A stretch of DNA of 64,000 nt from Achromobacter arsenitoxydans SY8. GTDB taxonomy: Bacteria; Pseudomonadota; Gammaproteobacteria; Burkholderiales; Burkholderiaceae_B. A model generated the notes under the pieces. The model saw nothing but the letters and a program-made list of their open reading frames with translations, was not told the DNA's origin and did not search any database. The first letter of the stretch is position 1. Each line of letters starts with the position of its first letter. The stretch covers positions 124,001-188,000 of the forward strand of contig NZ_AGUF01000074.1 of assembly GCF_000236785.1 (NCBI RefSeq), read 5' to 3'. Below are positions 1-7,715 of the stretch, piece after piece. Both the position numbers and the translations under genes were made by a program.

Positions 1-425
1 TGGTCACCTACGAGGCGCTGGCCAATGAAGGGGCCGACTACGGCCTGCCGCCCGATTCCGTCGCGAAGATCGCCACCGTGCGAACCGCCGGCCTGCACTC
101 GCTGGAAATCTACAAGAAGGCCGGCGTGAAGATAGGCTACGGCTCCGATCTGCTGGGGCCGTCGCAGCGCCTGCAGAGCGACGAGTTCCGTATCCGCCGC
201 GAGGTGCTGTCCGCGCAGGAAGTCATCCAGTGCGCCACCACCACCGCCGCCGAAGTGCTGAACCAGGTGGGCCAGCTGGGCCGCATCCAGACCGGCGCGC
301 TGGCGGACGTGCTGCTGGTGGATGGCAATCCGTACCGCGACCTGTCCTGCCTGCTGGGGCAGGGCGAACACATCGACCTCATCATGAAGGGCGGGGAAAT
401 CGAACACAACGGACTGGGGGTGTAA
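1..425 (+). CDS. Amidohydrolase-family protein, C-terminal part (cut by window start)
   Basis: This is the C-terminal end of a metal-dependent amidohydrolase; the reading frame is already open at base 3 and ends in TAA at 423-425. The visible 140 residues hold the motif GYGSDLLGP, where the Asp would be the conserved beta-strand 8 metal/catalytic Asp of the amidohydrolase superfamily. They continue into ATTTAAEVL and a closing beta-sandwich segment (GRIQTGALADVLLVDGNP) typical of imidazolonepropionase-like amidohydrolases. A second full amidohydrolase of the same broad family follows downstream on the same strand, so the two probably share a transcript. Substrate is unknown; the start and the N-terminal HxH metal site lie outside the window. 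Confidence 0.85.
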   Translation, partial: VTYEALANEGADYGLPPDSVAKIATVRTAGLHSLEIYKKAGVKIGYGSDLLGPSQRLQSDEFRIRREVLSAQEVIQCATTTAAEVLNQVGQLGRIQTGALADVLLVDGNPYRDLSCLLGQGEHIDLIMKGGEIEHNGLGV

Positions 426-430
426 GCGCC

Positions 431-562
431 ATGAGCGATCCCACGTTTTCGCAGTCGGAAGTCGGCGAAGAGTCGCGCGACGTCAACGCCGCCAAGGGCT
501 GGCATCCGCCGTCGGCGCCCGCCGCCCGCGATCGGCGGGCGGTCGGGCGTTTCCGCGGTTGA
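431..562 (+). CDS. Possible 43-residue ORF or displaced N-terminus of the next gene
   Basis: An ATG at 431, five bases after the previous stop, opens a 43-codon frame (MSDPTFSQSEVGEESRDVNA...) that ends in TGA at 560-562. That stop overlaps the TTG used to start the next amidohydrolase (TTGA). No domain is recognisable and the composition is hydrophilic. Either it is a small translationally coupled ORF, or it is the true N-terminus of the downstream amidohydrolase, shifted out of frame by an indel in the genome or assembly. The sequence alone cannot decide, so confidence that it is a separate gene is low. Confidence 0.25.
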   Translation: MSDPTFSQSEVGEESRDVNAAKGWHPPSAPAARDRRAVGRFRG

Positions 563-2091
563 TTCTGCGCGGCGCCACGATCATCGACGGCACCGGCGCG
601 CCGCCCTGGGGGCCGGTGGACATCGTGATCGAGAACGACCGGATCACGGCGCTGGTCAACGTGGGCACGCCGCACAAGGCCATTGATCCCAAGCGCCGCC
701 CGGGTCCGGGAGACCACGAGATCGACTGCCACGGCAAGTTCGTGACCCCGGGCTTCGTGGATGCGCACGCCCATATCGGCACGCCCTATCACGCCATGAG
801 CGGCATCGTTCCGCCCGCCGACTACATCTACAAGCTGTGGCTGGCGCATGGCGTCACCACCGTGCGCGAGATGGGCGCGATGGGCGGGCTGGGATGGACG
901 ATGGAGCAGCGCGAGCTCTCTGCCGCCAACAAGATCGCCGCGCCGCGCATGATCGTGCATTCGGTGTTCCCGGCCGTGAACGACCGCGTCAAGACCATCC
1001 ACACCCCCGAGCAGGGGCGGGAATGGGTGCGCAAGCTGGCCGCGCGCGGCGCGGACGGCATCAAGTTCTTCGGGGCGCCGCCCGCCATCATGGAGGCCGC
1101 GCTGGACGAAGCGGCCAAGCAGGGGCTGCGCTCGGGCTGCCATCACGCGCAGATGGCGGTCACGCGCGTGAACGCGCTGAAGTCGGCGCGCTGGGGGCTG
1201 ACCAGTTCCGAGCACTATTACGGCTTGCCCGAGGCGCTGTTTGAAGACCGTGTGGTGCAGTCCTTTCCCACGGACTACAACTACAGCGACGAATACTACC
1301 GTTTTGCAGTGGCGGGCCAGACCTTCATGCAGGCCGCGCAGCCGGGTTCGGCCAAGTGGCGCCAGGTCATGGACGAGTTCCTGGAAATCGGCCACACCTT
1401 CGTGCCCACCTTCAACATCTACGACGCCAACCGCGACGTGATGCGCGCGCGCCGTGCCGACTGGCACGACGAATACACCTGGAAGGCGGTGTGGCGCTAC
1501 TTCCAGCCGCAGCGCGGCGGGCATGGGGCTTACTGGTACCGCTGGAGCACCACCAACGAAATCGAATGGAAGCAGAATTACCGGCTGTGGATGCAGTTCA
1601 TCAACGAATACAAGAACCTGGGCGGCCGCGTCTGCGCGGGCAGCGATTCGGGCTTCATCTATCAGATCTATGGGTTTGGCTTCGTCCGCGAGCTTGAGCT
1701 GCTGCAGGAGGCGGGTTTTCATCCCATCGAAGTGCTGCGCGCGGCAACGTCGCACAGCGCGGCGCTTCTGGGCATCGACGAGGACACCGGCTCGATCGAC
1801 GTGCAGAAGCGCGCCGACCTGCTGATCCACGACCAGAATCCCCTGACCGATTTCAAGCTGCTGTTTGGCACCGGCGCCATGCGCCTGAACGACGATACCG
1901 CCAAGGTCGAGTGGAAGCGCTGCCTGCAGACCACCATCAAGTCGGGCGTGGTGTACGACACCGCGGAACTGCTGGCGGACGTGCGCGCCATGGTCCGGGA
2001 CAGCTGGGCGGACGACCCAGACGGTGAACGCCCGCCCACGGGCGGAGCGCCCGCGGGATCGCCCTGCGATACCGGCGAGGACGCGTCCTGA
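559..2091 (+). CDS. Amidohydrolase family protein (510 aa)
   Basis: A metal-dependent hydrolase of the amidohydrolase superfamily, probably cytoplasmic. It opens with the usual N-terminal beta-sandwich (MILRGATIIDGTG), then the HxH metal motif GFVDAHAHIG at residues 66-73, a GIKFFG segment around residue 170 that could give the bridging Lys, further His residues (SGCHHAQM and SSEHYY), and AGSDSGF near residue 355 carrying the conserved Asp. The only start giving a complete N-terminus is TTG at 559, with no convincing Shine-Dalgarno, overlapping the stop of a 43-codon frame. The stop overlaps the ATG of the CobW-like gene by one base (TGATG), implying translational coupling. Substrate cannot be named; the neighbouring partial gene is of the same superfamily. 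Confidence 0.85.
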   Translation: MILRGATIIDGTGAPPWGPVDIVIENDRITALVNVGTPHKAIDPKRRPGPGDHEIDCHGKFVTPGFVDAHAHIGTPYHAMSGIVPPADYIYKLWLAHGVTTVREMGAMGGLGWTMEQRELSAANKIAAPRMIVHSVFPAVNDRVKTIHTPEQGREWVRKLAARGADGIKFFGAPPAIMEAALDEAAKQGLRSGCHHAQMAVTRVNALKSARWGLTSSEHYYGLPEALFEDRVVQSFPTDYNYSDEYYRFAVAGQTFMQAAQPGSAKWRQVMDEFLEIGHTFVPTFNIYDANRDVMRARRADWHDEYTWKAVWRYFQPQRGGHGAYWYRWSTTNEIEWKQNYRLWMQFINEYKNLGGRVCAGSDSGFIYQIYGFGFVRELELLQEAGFHPIEVLRAATSHSAALLGIDEDTGSIDVQKRADLLIHDQNPLTDFKLLFGTGAMRLNDDTAKVEWKRCLQTTIKSGVVYDTAELLADVRAMVRDSWADDPDGERPPTGGAPAGSPCDTGEDAS

Positions 2092-3068
2092 TGGCCGTCG
2101 ATCTGTTCCTGCTCTGCGGATTCCTCGGCAGCGGCAAGACCACGCTGCTGGTGGACTACCTGCGCGACCCGGAATCCCGGGACACGGGCGTGATCGTCAA
2201 TGAGGCGGGCGAAGTCGGCGTCGATGGCGCCATCGTCGCCAACGACAGCGACAACGTGCCCATGACCCTGATGGCCAACGGCTGCGTGTGCTGCTCGTTG
2301 CGCAGCGACCTGGTGTACACGCTGAGCGCGTTGCTGGATGCGCCCCGGCCCGAAGGGGCTGGTCCGCTCGCGCGCGTCGTCCTGGAATGCAGCGGCTTGT
2401 CGCGGCCCGGTCCGATCATCGCGTCGCTGGCGGATCCGGAACTCGCCGGCCGGGGACTGCGGCTGACGGTGGTCTGCACTGACGACTGCGCGCGCGATCC
2501 GGACGCGCTGGCGGAGATGGACGAGGCAATGGCGCAATTCGGCGCCGCCCATCGCATCGTGCTGACCAAGACCGATCTGCTGCCGCCGTCAGGGATTGAG
2601 GCGCGCGCCCTGCGAGCCGCCGCATTGAACCCGCTGGCTGCCGTCGTGGCGGATCCTGACCGCCGGCGCGCAGTGCAGGCGGCGTTCGCGCCGTCGCAGG
2701 GCGTGGCGGACCTGGCCGGCCTGGCGGCGCGCATGCTGTCGGCGGGCGGGCAGAGCCCGGCGCATCCCCGCATCCGCGTCATGGCGGCCCGCGCCCGTGC
2801 CGGCATCAGCTGGACCGACTTTTCCGAATGGCTGGATAACCTGGCCGGCCTTTGCGGAGAACGGCTGCTGCGCGTCAAGGCCGTGGTGCGCGTCAGCGAC
2901 TGCGAGGAACCCATATTGATCCAGTCCGTCGGCTCGACCTTCAGCGCGCCGCAGCGCCTGACGCGCCAGCCTGATGCGCGCGACGCAATCATCGTCATCG
3001 CGCGCGACATCGAGGCGGACGAAATCGGCGCGTCCGCGCCCGGCGCGGCGGTAGAGATGCTGGCTTGA
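2091..3068 (+). CDS. CobW/COG0523-family GTPase, putative metallochaperone
   Basis: A 325-residue G3E GTPase of the CobW/COG0523 family, which use GTP to load metal onto client enzymes. Residues 9-18 form Walker A (GFLGSGKTTL), residues 64-68 hold the family metal motif CxCC (GCVCC), LECSGLSRP follows as the switch region, and LTKTD near residue 160 is the guanine-specificity motif. The C-terminal CobW domain covers about residues 225-320. There is no His-rich tail. It is translationally coupled to the upstream amidohydrolase (TGATG), so the natural client would be that metal-dependent hydrolase or its partial neighbour. The metal is not determined; zinc is the inference from family and context. 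Confidence 0.88.
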   Translation: MAVDLFLLCGFLGSGKTTLLVDYLRDPESRDTGVIVNEAGEVGVDGAIVANDSDNVPMTLMANGCVCCSLRSDLVYTLSALLDAPRPEGAGPLARVVLECSGLSRPGPIIASLADPELAGRGLRLTVVCTDDCARDPDALAEMDEAMAQFGAAHRIVLTKTDLLPPSGIEARALRAAALNPLAAVVADPDRRRAVQAAFAPSQGVADLAGLAARMLSAGGQSPAHPRIRVMAARARAGISWTDFSEWLDNLAGLCGERLLRVKAVVRVSDCEEPILIQSVGSTFSAPQRLTRQPDARDAIIVIARDIEADEIGASAPGAAVEMLA

Positions 3069-3159
3069 ACGCCGTTGAACCCAAGGCCGCGGGACCGGGC
3101 ATGGCCCGCCGCGCGGCGCATCGTAGCTAGTCGTCAGTTCCCTTCGATACGAGGTTGTT

Positions 3160-4209
3160 ATGCAAGAGAAAAACCTGACTCGCCGTGGCTTCATCAAGAC
3201 GGCCTCCGGCCTGGCCCTGGCTCCCGCCCTGGGCTGGGCGCCCGGCATGGCGCTCGCCGCGGAGAAAGACATCGTGGTGGGCACCTGGGGCGGCGATTAC
3301 CAGAATCTGCTGCAGCAGATCATCAATCCCATCGTGGCCAAACAGGACGTGAAGGTCGTGTACGACACGGGCAACGCCGTGGGCCGCGTCACCAAGCTGC
3401 GCGCGGAAAAGAACTCGCGCCGCGGCAGCATGGATGTCGCGCTGCTGGGCGAAGTGGACATGTACGACGCCGAGCGCTCCGGCACGCTGGAACCCGTGGA
3501 CGCCAAGAAGCTGCCCAACCTGGCGCACGCCATCGACACGCTGAAGACGCCGTATTCGATTCCGCACATCTTCAGCGCCATGACCCTGGTCTACAACACC
3601 GAGAAATTCCCCACGCCGCCGGATTCGCTGGAAGTGCTGCTGGATCCGAAGTGGAAGGGGCAGGTGGGGTTCTCGGACATTCTGTATCTCTACAACTCCG
3701 TGTTCGTCGGCCTGGGCGCTGGCGGCACCACGAAGGACTTCGAGGGCGGCAAGCGCTTCCTGGCCAAGCTCAAGCCCAACGCGCCGCGCATCTATCCGTC
3801 CAACGAGGCGGTCGCCGCCGCCTTTAAGTCAGGCGAAATCGCGATTGCGGTCATGTGGAAGGCCCGCGCGCTGCAATGGAAGGACAGCGGCTTGCCGCTG
3901 GGCTTCGTGATTCCCAAGGAAGGCTCCGTGCCCGTATCGTTCGAGGCCGCCGTGGCCAAGAACAGCCGCAACAAAGACGCCGCGTGGGCTTACTTGAATG
4001 CGATGCTGGACCCGCAGGGTCAGATCGGCTTCGCTGAAAAAATGGGCTATGCGCCTACCGTCACCAACGCCTCGCTGCCCGAGGCCTTGAAGCGCGTCGG
4101 CTTCTCGGACGCCGAGGTCAAGCTGCTGCATGCGTATGACCTGAAGGGCCTGACGGAGAAGAAGGCGGAGATGCTGGAATTCTGGAACAAGGAATTCAAG
4201 GCGGGATGA
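3160..4209 (+). CDS. Tat-exported ABC transporter solute-binding protein (PotD/family 1 type)
   Basis: A periplasmic binding protein of 349 residues. The N-terminus LTRRGFIKTASGLALA is a twin-arginine signal, followed by a hydrophobic stretch and a cleavage region near GMALAAEK. The mature part (IVVGTWGGDYQNLL) matches the extracellular solute-binding family that includes spermidine/putrescine and ferric-type receptors, and family segments such as WKGQVGFSD and IYPSNEAVAAAF are present. It follows the CobW-like gene by 91 bases on the same strand and may belong to the same unit. No permease or ATPase for it lies in the window, so it is an orphan here. The ligand is unknown; the product of the two amidohydrolases is a reasonable guess. 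Confidence 0.85.
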   Translation: MQEKNLTRRGFIKTASGLALAPALGWAPGMALAAEKDIVVGTWGGDYQNLLQQIINPIVAKQDVKVVYDTGNAVGRVTKLRAEKNSRRGSMDVALLGEVDMYDAERSGTLEPVDAKKLPNLAHAIDTLKTPYSIPHIFSAMTLVYNTEKFPTPPDSLEVLLDPKWKGQVGFSDILYLYNSVFVGLGAGGTTKDFEGGKRFLAKLKPNAPRIYPSNEAVAAAFKSGEIAIAVMWKARALQWKDSGLPLGFVIPKEGSVPVSFEAAVAKNSRNKDAAWAYLNAMLDPQGQIGFAEKMGYAPTVTNASLPEALKRVGFSDAEVKLLHAYDLKGLTEKKAEMLEFWNKEFKAG

Positions 4210-4267
4210 CGGGATGGGGGCGGCCTTGCCGGTCGTCCCCCTGACCTCGAGCGCGCGTTCGAAACCC

Positions 4268-4331
4268 GGTGTCTGACACCCGAGCGAGACGGTCTTCAGC
4301 CTGAAGGGTTGTCACGTGGGTGTCAGACACC
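4268..4331. repeat. Inverted repeat with the GGTGTC(T/A)GACACC motif
   Basis: Two 14-bp arms, GGTGTCTGACACCC at 4268-4281 and its exact reverse complement at 4318-4331, are separated by 36 bases. Each arm is itself nearly palindromic. A third copy of the motif lies at 61247-61260. There is no T-run after the arms, so it does not look like an ordinary terminator of the upstream binding-protein gene. I infer a dispersed intergenic repeat. Confidence 0.7.
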
Positions 4332-4387
4332 TGCCGCGGCATGCGCGATGCTCGTCAGCCCCTGCGTTCTCTTGCGCCAGGCTTGAA

Positions 4388-4427
4388 ATGTTATATCATC
4401 CGAATTCTATTTGTAATGATATAACAT
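4388..4427. promoter_or_regulatory. Zur-like operator and promoter upstream of the TonB receptor
   Basis: ATGTTATATCAT at 4388-4399 and its exact complement ATGATATAACAT at 4416-4427 form a 12-bp inverted repeat in an AT-rich island. The window TGTAATGATATAACA (4412-4426) differs at two non-spacer positions from the gammaproteobacterial Zur consensus TGTTATANTATAACA. A candidate promoter, TTGAAA at 4383-4388 with TCTATT at 4406-4411, lies between and under the arms, so a bound repressor would block it. The downstream gene encodes a His-rich receptor of ZnuD type, which supports zinc control. Confidence 0.6.
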
Positions 4428-4441
4428 CCAAGAGGGTAAAG

Positions 4442-6556
4442 ATGAAAGGTAAGAAACAGGGGATCCAGAGTGCCGGCGGCACGGCATTCCCCCGCCGCGC
4501 ACGCCGCAGGACTCCCCTGAAACCGCTGGTGTGCTCGTTGATGCTGATGGCGCCCGTCGCCCATGCCCAGTCCGAAGCCAACGACGCGCAGGTGAAAACC
4601 GTGGCGCCGATCACGGTATCCGCCAATCCCCTGGGGCTGGATCTGAACAGCACCACGATGCCGGCCTCGGTGCTCGAAGGCGATGCGCTGATCGAGCAGC
4701 GCAACGGCACGCTGGGCGAAACGCTCAAGAACCTGCCTGGCGTCAACAGCGACACCTTTGGCGGCGGCGCGAGCCGGCCAGTGATCCGCGGCCAGACGGC
4801 GCCGCGCGTGAAGGTGCTGTCCGACGGCTCCGAAGTGATGGACGCGTCGAACATCTCTCCGGACCATGCGGTGACCGTGGAGCCGATGCTGGCCGAGCGC
4901 ATCGAAGTGCTGCGCGGTCCGGCCACCCTGCTGTATGGCGGCGGCGCGATTGGCGGCGTGGTCAACGTCGTGGACAAGAAGATTCCGACCGAAGTGCCGG
5001 AGAAAGGCATTGCGGCGGAGGCCGAGCTGCGTGGTGCGACCGGCACGAAGGAACGCGCCGGGGCGGTGGGCATTACCGCGGGAGAGGGCCAGTTCGCGGT
5101 GCGCGTCGAAGGCATGAAGCGCCGCACCAGCGATTACGACGTGCCGGATTGGCCGGGCGGCAAGCTGGAAGGGTCGTACAGCGAATCGACGCAGGGGTCG
5201 GTCGGCATGTCCTGGATCACGCCGCGCGGCTACGTCGGCCTGGCGTTCACGCATCTGGAAAGCGAGTATGGTCTGCCCGGCCATAGCCACGAGTACGAGG
5301 GCTGCCACCCGCACGGCACGCACCTGCATTGCGGCGGCCACGACCATGACCACGACGAGGAAGAGGGCCACGATCACGACCATGACCACGAGCATGGCGG
5401 CGTGCCCTACGTGAAGCTGCGCAGCAACCGCATGGACCTGCGCGCCGAATACCAGGATCCGTTCGCCGGATTCGAGAGGATCCGCCTGCGCGGTGGGCTG
5501 ACCGACTACCAGCACGACGAGATCGAAGGCGGCGAGGTCAGCACCCGCTTCAAGAACAAGGGCTACGACCTGCGGCTGGAGCTGCAACACAAGCCCATCG
5601 CGGGCTGGCGCGGCGTGGTCGGCATGCAGAATGCCTACAGCGACTTCCGCGCGGATGGCGAAGAGGCCTTCCTGCCGCGCAGCAAGACGCGTTCATATGG
5701 GCTGTTCGTGCTGGAGGAATACCAGCTGAACGACTGGCGCTTCGAGCTGGGCGCGCGCCAGGACTGGCAGCGTATCTCGCCGTCGGACGGCGCGCCGCGC
5801 AACAGTATGTCCGGAACGTCCTTGTCGGCTGCGGCCATCTGGGATTTCGCGCCGCAATACTCGGTGGCGCTGTCGCTGTCGCGCTCGCAGCGGCTGCCGA
5901 ACGTCCAGGAACTGTATGCGGACGGCATTCATATGGCCACCAATACGTATGAACTGGGCAATCCGGACCTGACCCGCGAAACGTCGCACAACATCGACCT
6001 GACGCTGCGCAAGCACTCCGGCGATACGACGTTCTCGGCCAGCGTTTTCCACAACCGCGTGAAGAACTATATCTACGCCAATACGCTGGACCGCTATGAG
6101 GACTTCCGCCTCATCGAATACACGCAGCAGGACGCGGAGTTCACCGGCGTGGAAGGCGAACTGCGCCACCAGTTCACGCCGATCTTCTCGGCGGCGGTCT
6201 TTGGCGACTACGTGCGCGGCAAGCTGACCGGCGGCGACGGCAACCTGCCGCGCATTCCGGCGGCGCGCGCGGGTGTGCGCGGCAACGTGAAGTGGCAGCA
6301 GTGGTCGGGCGGCGTCGAATACGCGCGCGTGTTTGCGCAGAAGGACATCGCCGACTATGAAGACAGCACGCCGGGCTACAACATGGTCAATGCGGTCGTG
6401 GCCTATCGCGGCCAGTACGGCGCAACCGGCTACGAGGTCTTCCTGCGCGGCACCAACCTGCTGAACAAGCTGGCGTACAACCACGCGTCGTTCATCTCGT
6501 CGGTGGCGCCGCTGCCCGGCCGCAGCGTCATGCTGGGCGTGCGCATGACCTACTGA
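4442..6556 (+). CDS. znuD: ZnuD-like TonB-dependent outer-membrane zinc receptor
   Basis: A 704-residue TonB-dependent receptor. I chose ATG 4442 because AGAGGG lies six bases upstream and a signal peptide follows (basic n-region, then LVCSLMLMAPVAHAQ). The plug domain (LGETLKNLPGVNSDTFGGG, VIRGQTAPRVKVL, EVLRGPATLLYGGGAIGGVV) leads into the beta-barrel, which ends in an aromatic-type terminus (VMLGVRMTY). Residues about 280-320 form an extended loop very rich in His and Asp (repeated HDHDHD), the hallmark of ZnuD receptors, where it captures zinc outside the cell. The Zur-like palindrome in front fits zinc repression. It could also take up another divalent metal or heme, which homologues have been reported to do. 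Confidence 0.85.
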   Translation: MKGKKQGIQSAGGTAFPRRARRRTPLKPLVCSLMLMAPVAHAQSEANDAQVKTVAPITVSANPLGLDLNSTTMPASVLEGDALIEQRNGTLGETLKNLPGVNSDTFGGGASRPVIRGQTAPRVKVLSDGSEVMDASNISPDHAVTVEPMLAERIEVLRGPATLLYGGGAIGGVVNVVDKKIPTEVPEKGIAAEAELRGATGTKERAGAVGITAGEGQFAVRVEGMKRRTSDYDVPDWPGGKLEGSYSESTQGSVGMSWITPRGYVGLAFTHLESEYGLPGHSHEYEGCHPHGTHLHCGGHDHDHDEEEGHDHDHDHEHGGVPYVKLRSNRMDLRAEYQDPFAGFERIRLRGGLTDYQHDEIEGGEVSTRFKNKGYDLRLELQHKPIAGWRGVVGMQNAYSDFRADGEEAFLPRSKTRSYGLFVLEEYQLNDWRFELGARQDWQRISPSDGAPRNSMSGTSLSAAAIWDFAPQYSVALSLSRSQRLPNVQELYADGIHMATNTYELGNPDLTRETSHNIDLTLRKHSGDTTFSASVFHNRVKNYIYANTLDRYEDFRLIEYTQQDAEFTGVEGELRHQFTPIFSAAVFGDYVRGKLTGGDGNLPRIPAARAGVRGNVKWQQWSGGVEYARVFAQKDIADYEDSTPGYNMVNAVVAYRGQYGATGYEVFLRGTNLLNKLAYNHASFISSVAPLPGRSVMLGVRMTY

Positions 6557-6620
6557 TCCGCCTATCGGGATGAACCGGCGGCGCTCGCGCCGCACCGACG
6601 CATCTCAGGCAGTGCTCGCA

Positions 6621-6652
6621 CAGCCGGGGCCAAAAGCCCCGGCTGTTTTTTT
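6621..6652 (+). terminator. Rho-independent terminator after the TonB receptor
   Basis: A 10-bp perfect stem, CAGCCGGGGC with GCCCCGGCTG, encloses a CAAAA loop and is followed by seven T residues. It lies 64 bases after the receptor stop. Confidence 0.92.
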
Positions 6653-6699
6653 GCGCTGCGAAGATGCAAGGCTACGGGAAGACCCCGATCCCGATGCCA

Positions 6700-6744
6700 T
6701 TGACGCTGGAAAAATCCATTCCTAGAATCAGATTTGTGATCACA
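6700..6744 (+). promoter_or_regulatory. Sigma70 promoter with palindromic operator at the start point
   Basis: TTGACG at 6700-6705 and TAGAAT at 6723-6728, spaced exactly 17 bases, make a strong sigma70-type promoter with an expected start near 6735. The perfect palindrome TGTGATCACA (6735-6744) sits on that start point, and the symmetry extends outward with few mismatches. The layout is that of a repressor site. The GntR/FCD regulator inside the same operon is the obvious candidate to bind it. Confidence 0.75.
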
Positions 6745-6798
6745 TATCAAAAATAGCGTGCGGCATCCGCCGCCACGCGGTCAGCGGCGAAACAGAGC

Positions 6799-7569
6799 AT
6801 GACCCAACAACTATTCAGTGTCCGAGACAAGATCGTTTTAATTACTGGCGCCGCCGGTGGCATCGGCGCCGCGCTCAGCCGGGCTTTCGGCGAAGGGGGA
6901 GCGACGTTGTTGCTGGCCGACCTGCCGGGGGAAAGGCTGGACGCGCTGGGCGCGGAGTTGCGCGCAACCGGCGTAAAGAGCGATGCCATCGCGCTTCAGG
7001 TCGAAAACCGCGAAGCCTGCGCCAATGCAGTGGCCGCAGCAGTCGCCAGGCACGGCGGCGTCGACGTGTTGATCAACTGCGCCGGCGTCAATACCCGCAT
7101 GCGCCCAGAGCTATACGCCGAAGAGGAATGGGATCGCATCGTCGATATCAACCTGAAGGGCACCTTCAACATGTGCCAGGCGGTGCATGCGCCAATGACG
7201 CTGGCCGGCAAGGGCAAGATCATCAACATCGGGTCGATCCTCGCCCTGGCCTCCAATGCCGTGACGGCGGCGTATTCGGCCAGCAAGGGAGGCGTGCTGC
7301 AACTCACGCGATCGCTGGCCTGCGCCTGGGCCGCCGACGGCATCACCGTCAACGTGATCCAGCCGGGCTGGATCGACACCGCCCTGTCGCGCCAGGCGCG
7401 CGTCGACATTCCCGGCCATGCAGAGCGCGTCGTGGCCACCACGCCGCTCGCCCGTTGGGGCGAACCCGAAGACTTGATCGGTTCGACGCTGTTCCTGGCC
7501 AGTGCGGCGTCGGATTTCGTGACTGGCGCCAGCCTGGTGGTGGACGGCGGCGTCACCGCGCATATCTGA
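6799..7569 (+). CDS. SDR-family NAD(P)-dependent oxidoreductase
   Basis: A classical short-chain dehydrogenase of 256 residues. The dinucleotide motif TGAAGGIG is at residues 16-23, an NCAGVNTR segment corresponds to NNAG, and the catalytic YSASKGG tetrad region is near residue 158, with PGWIDT after it. The C-terminus (FVTGASLVVDGG) is typical of 3-oxoacyl reductase or diol/acetoin reductase-like SDRs. It is the first gene after the strong promoter and palindromic operator, ahead of the fused E1 gene, so it probably supplies or consumes a substrate of that complex, for example by interconverting a hydroxy and a keto compound. The exact substrate is not readable from sequence. Confidence 0.85.
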   Translation: MTQQLFSVRDKIVLITGAAGGIGAALSRAFGEGGATLLLADLPGERLDALGAELRATGVKSDAIALQVENREACANAVAAAVARHGGVDVLINCAGVNTRMRPELYAEEEWDRIVDINLKGTFNMCQAVHAPMTLAGKGKIINIGSILALASNAVTAAYSASKGGVLQLTRSLACAWAADGITVNVIQPGWIDTALSRQARVDIPGHAERVVATTPLARWGEPEDLIGSTLFLASAASDFVTGASLVVDGGVTAHI

Positions 7570-7715
7570 GCCAAACGCTGACAAGGACTGCGGGGCACGG
7601 ACGTTCCGCGGCGGCGCCGAAGGCCTGGGCCGGGAGGCGCCTGGATCAGACCCGAGACCCGCGCACCGTTGAAAGCAGGCGGCCGGCATTGAACCGGCCC
7701 ACACGAGGAGGAGAC

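Noticed and set aside
382-1830. 482-codon open frame on the minus strand
   Set aside because: Antisense to an amidohydrolase with intact metal motifs; no domain in the translation.
4268-4331. Inverted repeat as a terminator of the binding-protein gene
   Set aside because: The 36-base loop and lack of a T-run argue against rho-independent termination, and the motif recurs elsewhere.
6735-6744. TGTGATCACA as a CRP site
   Set aside because: CRP sites have six bases between TGTGA and TCACA; here the halves overlap, so a GntR-type site is more likely.
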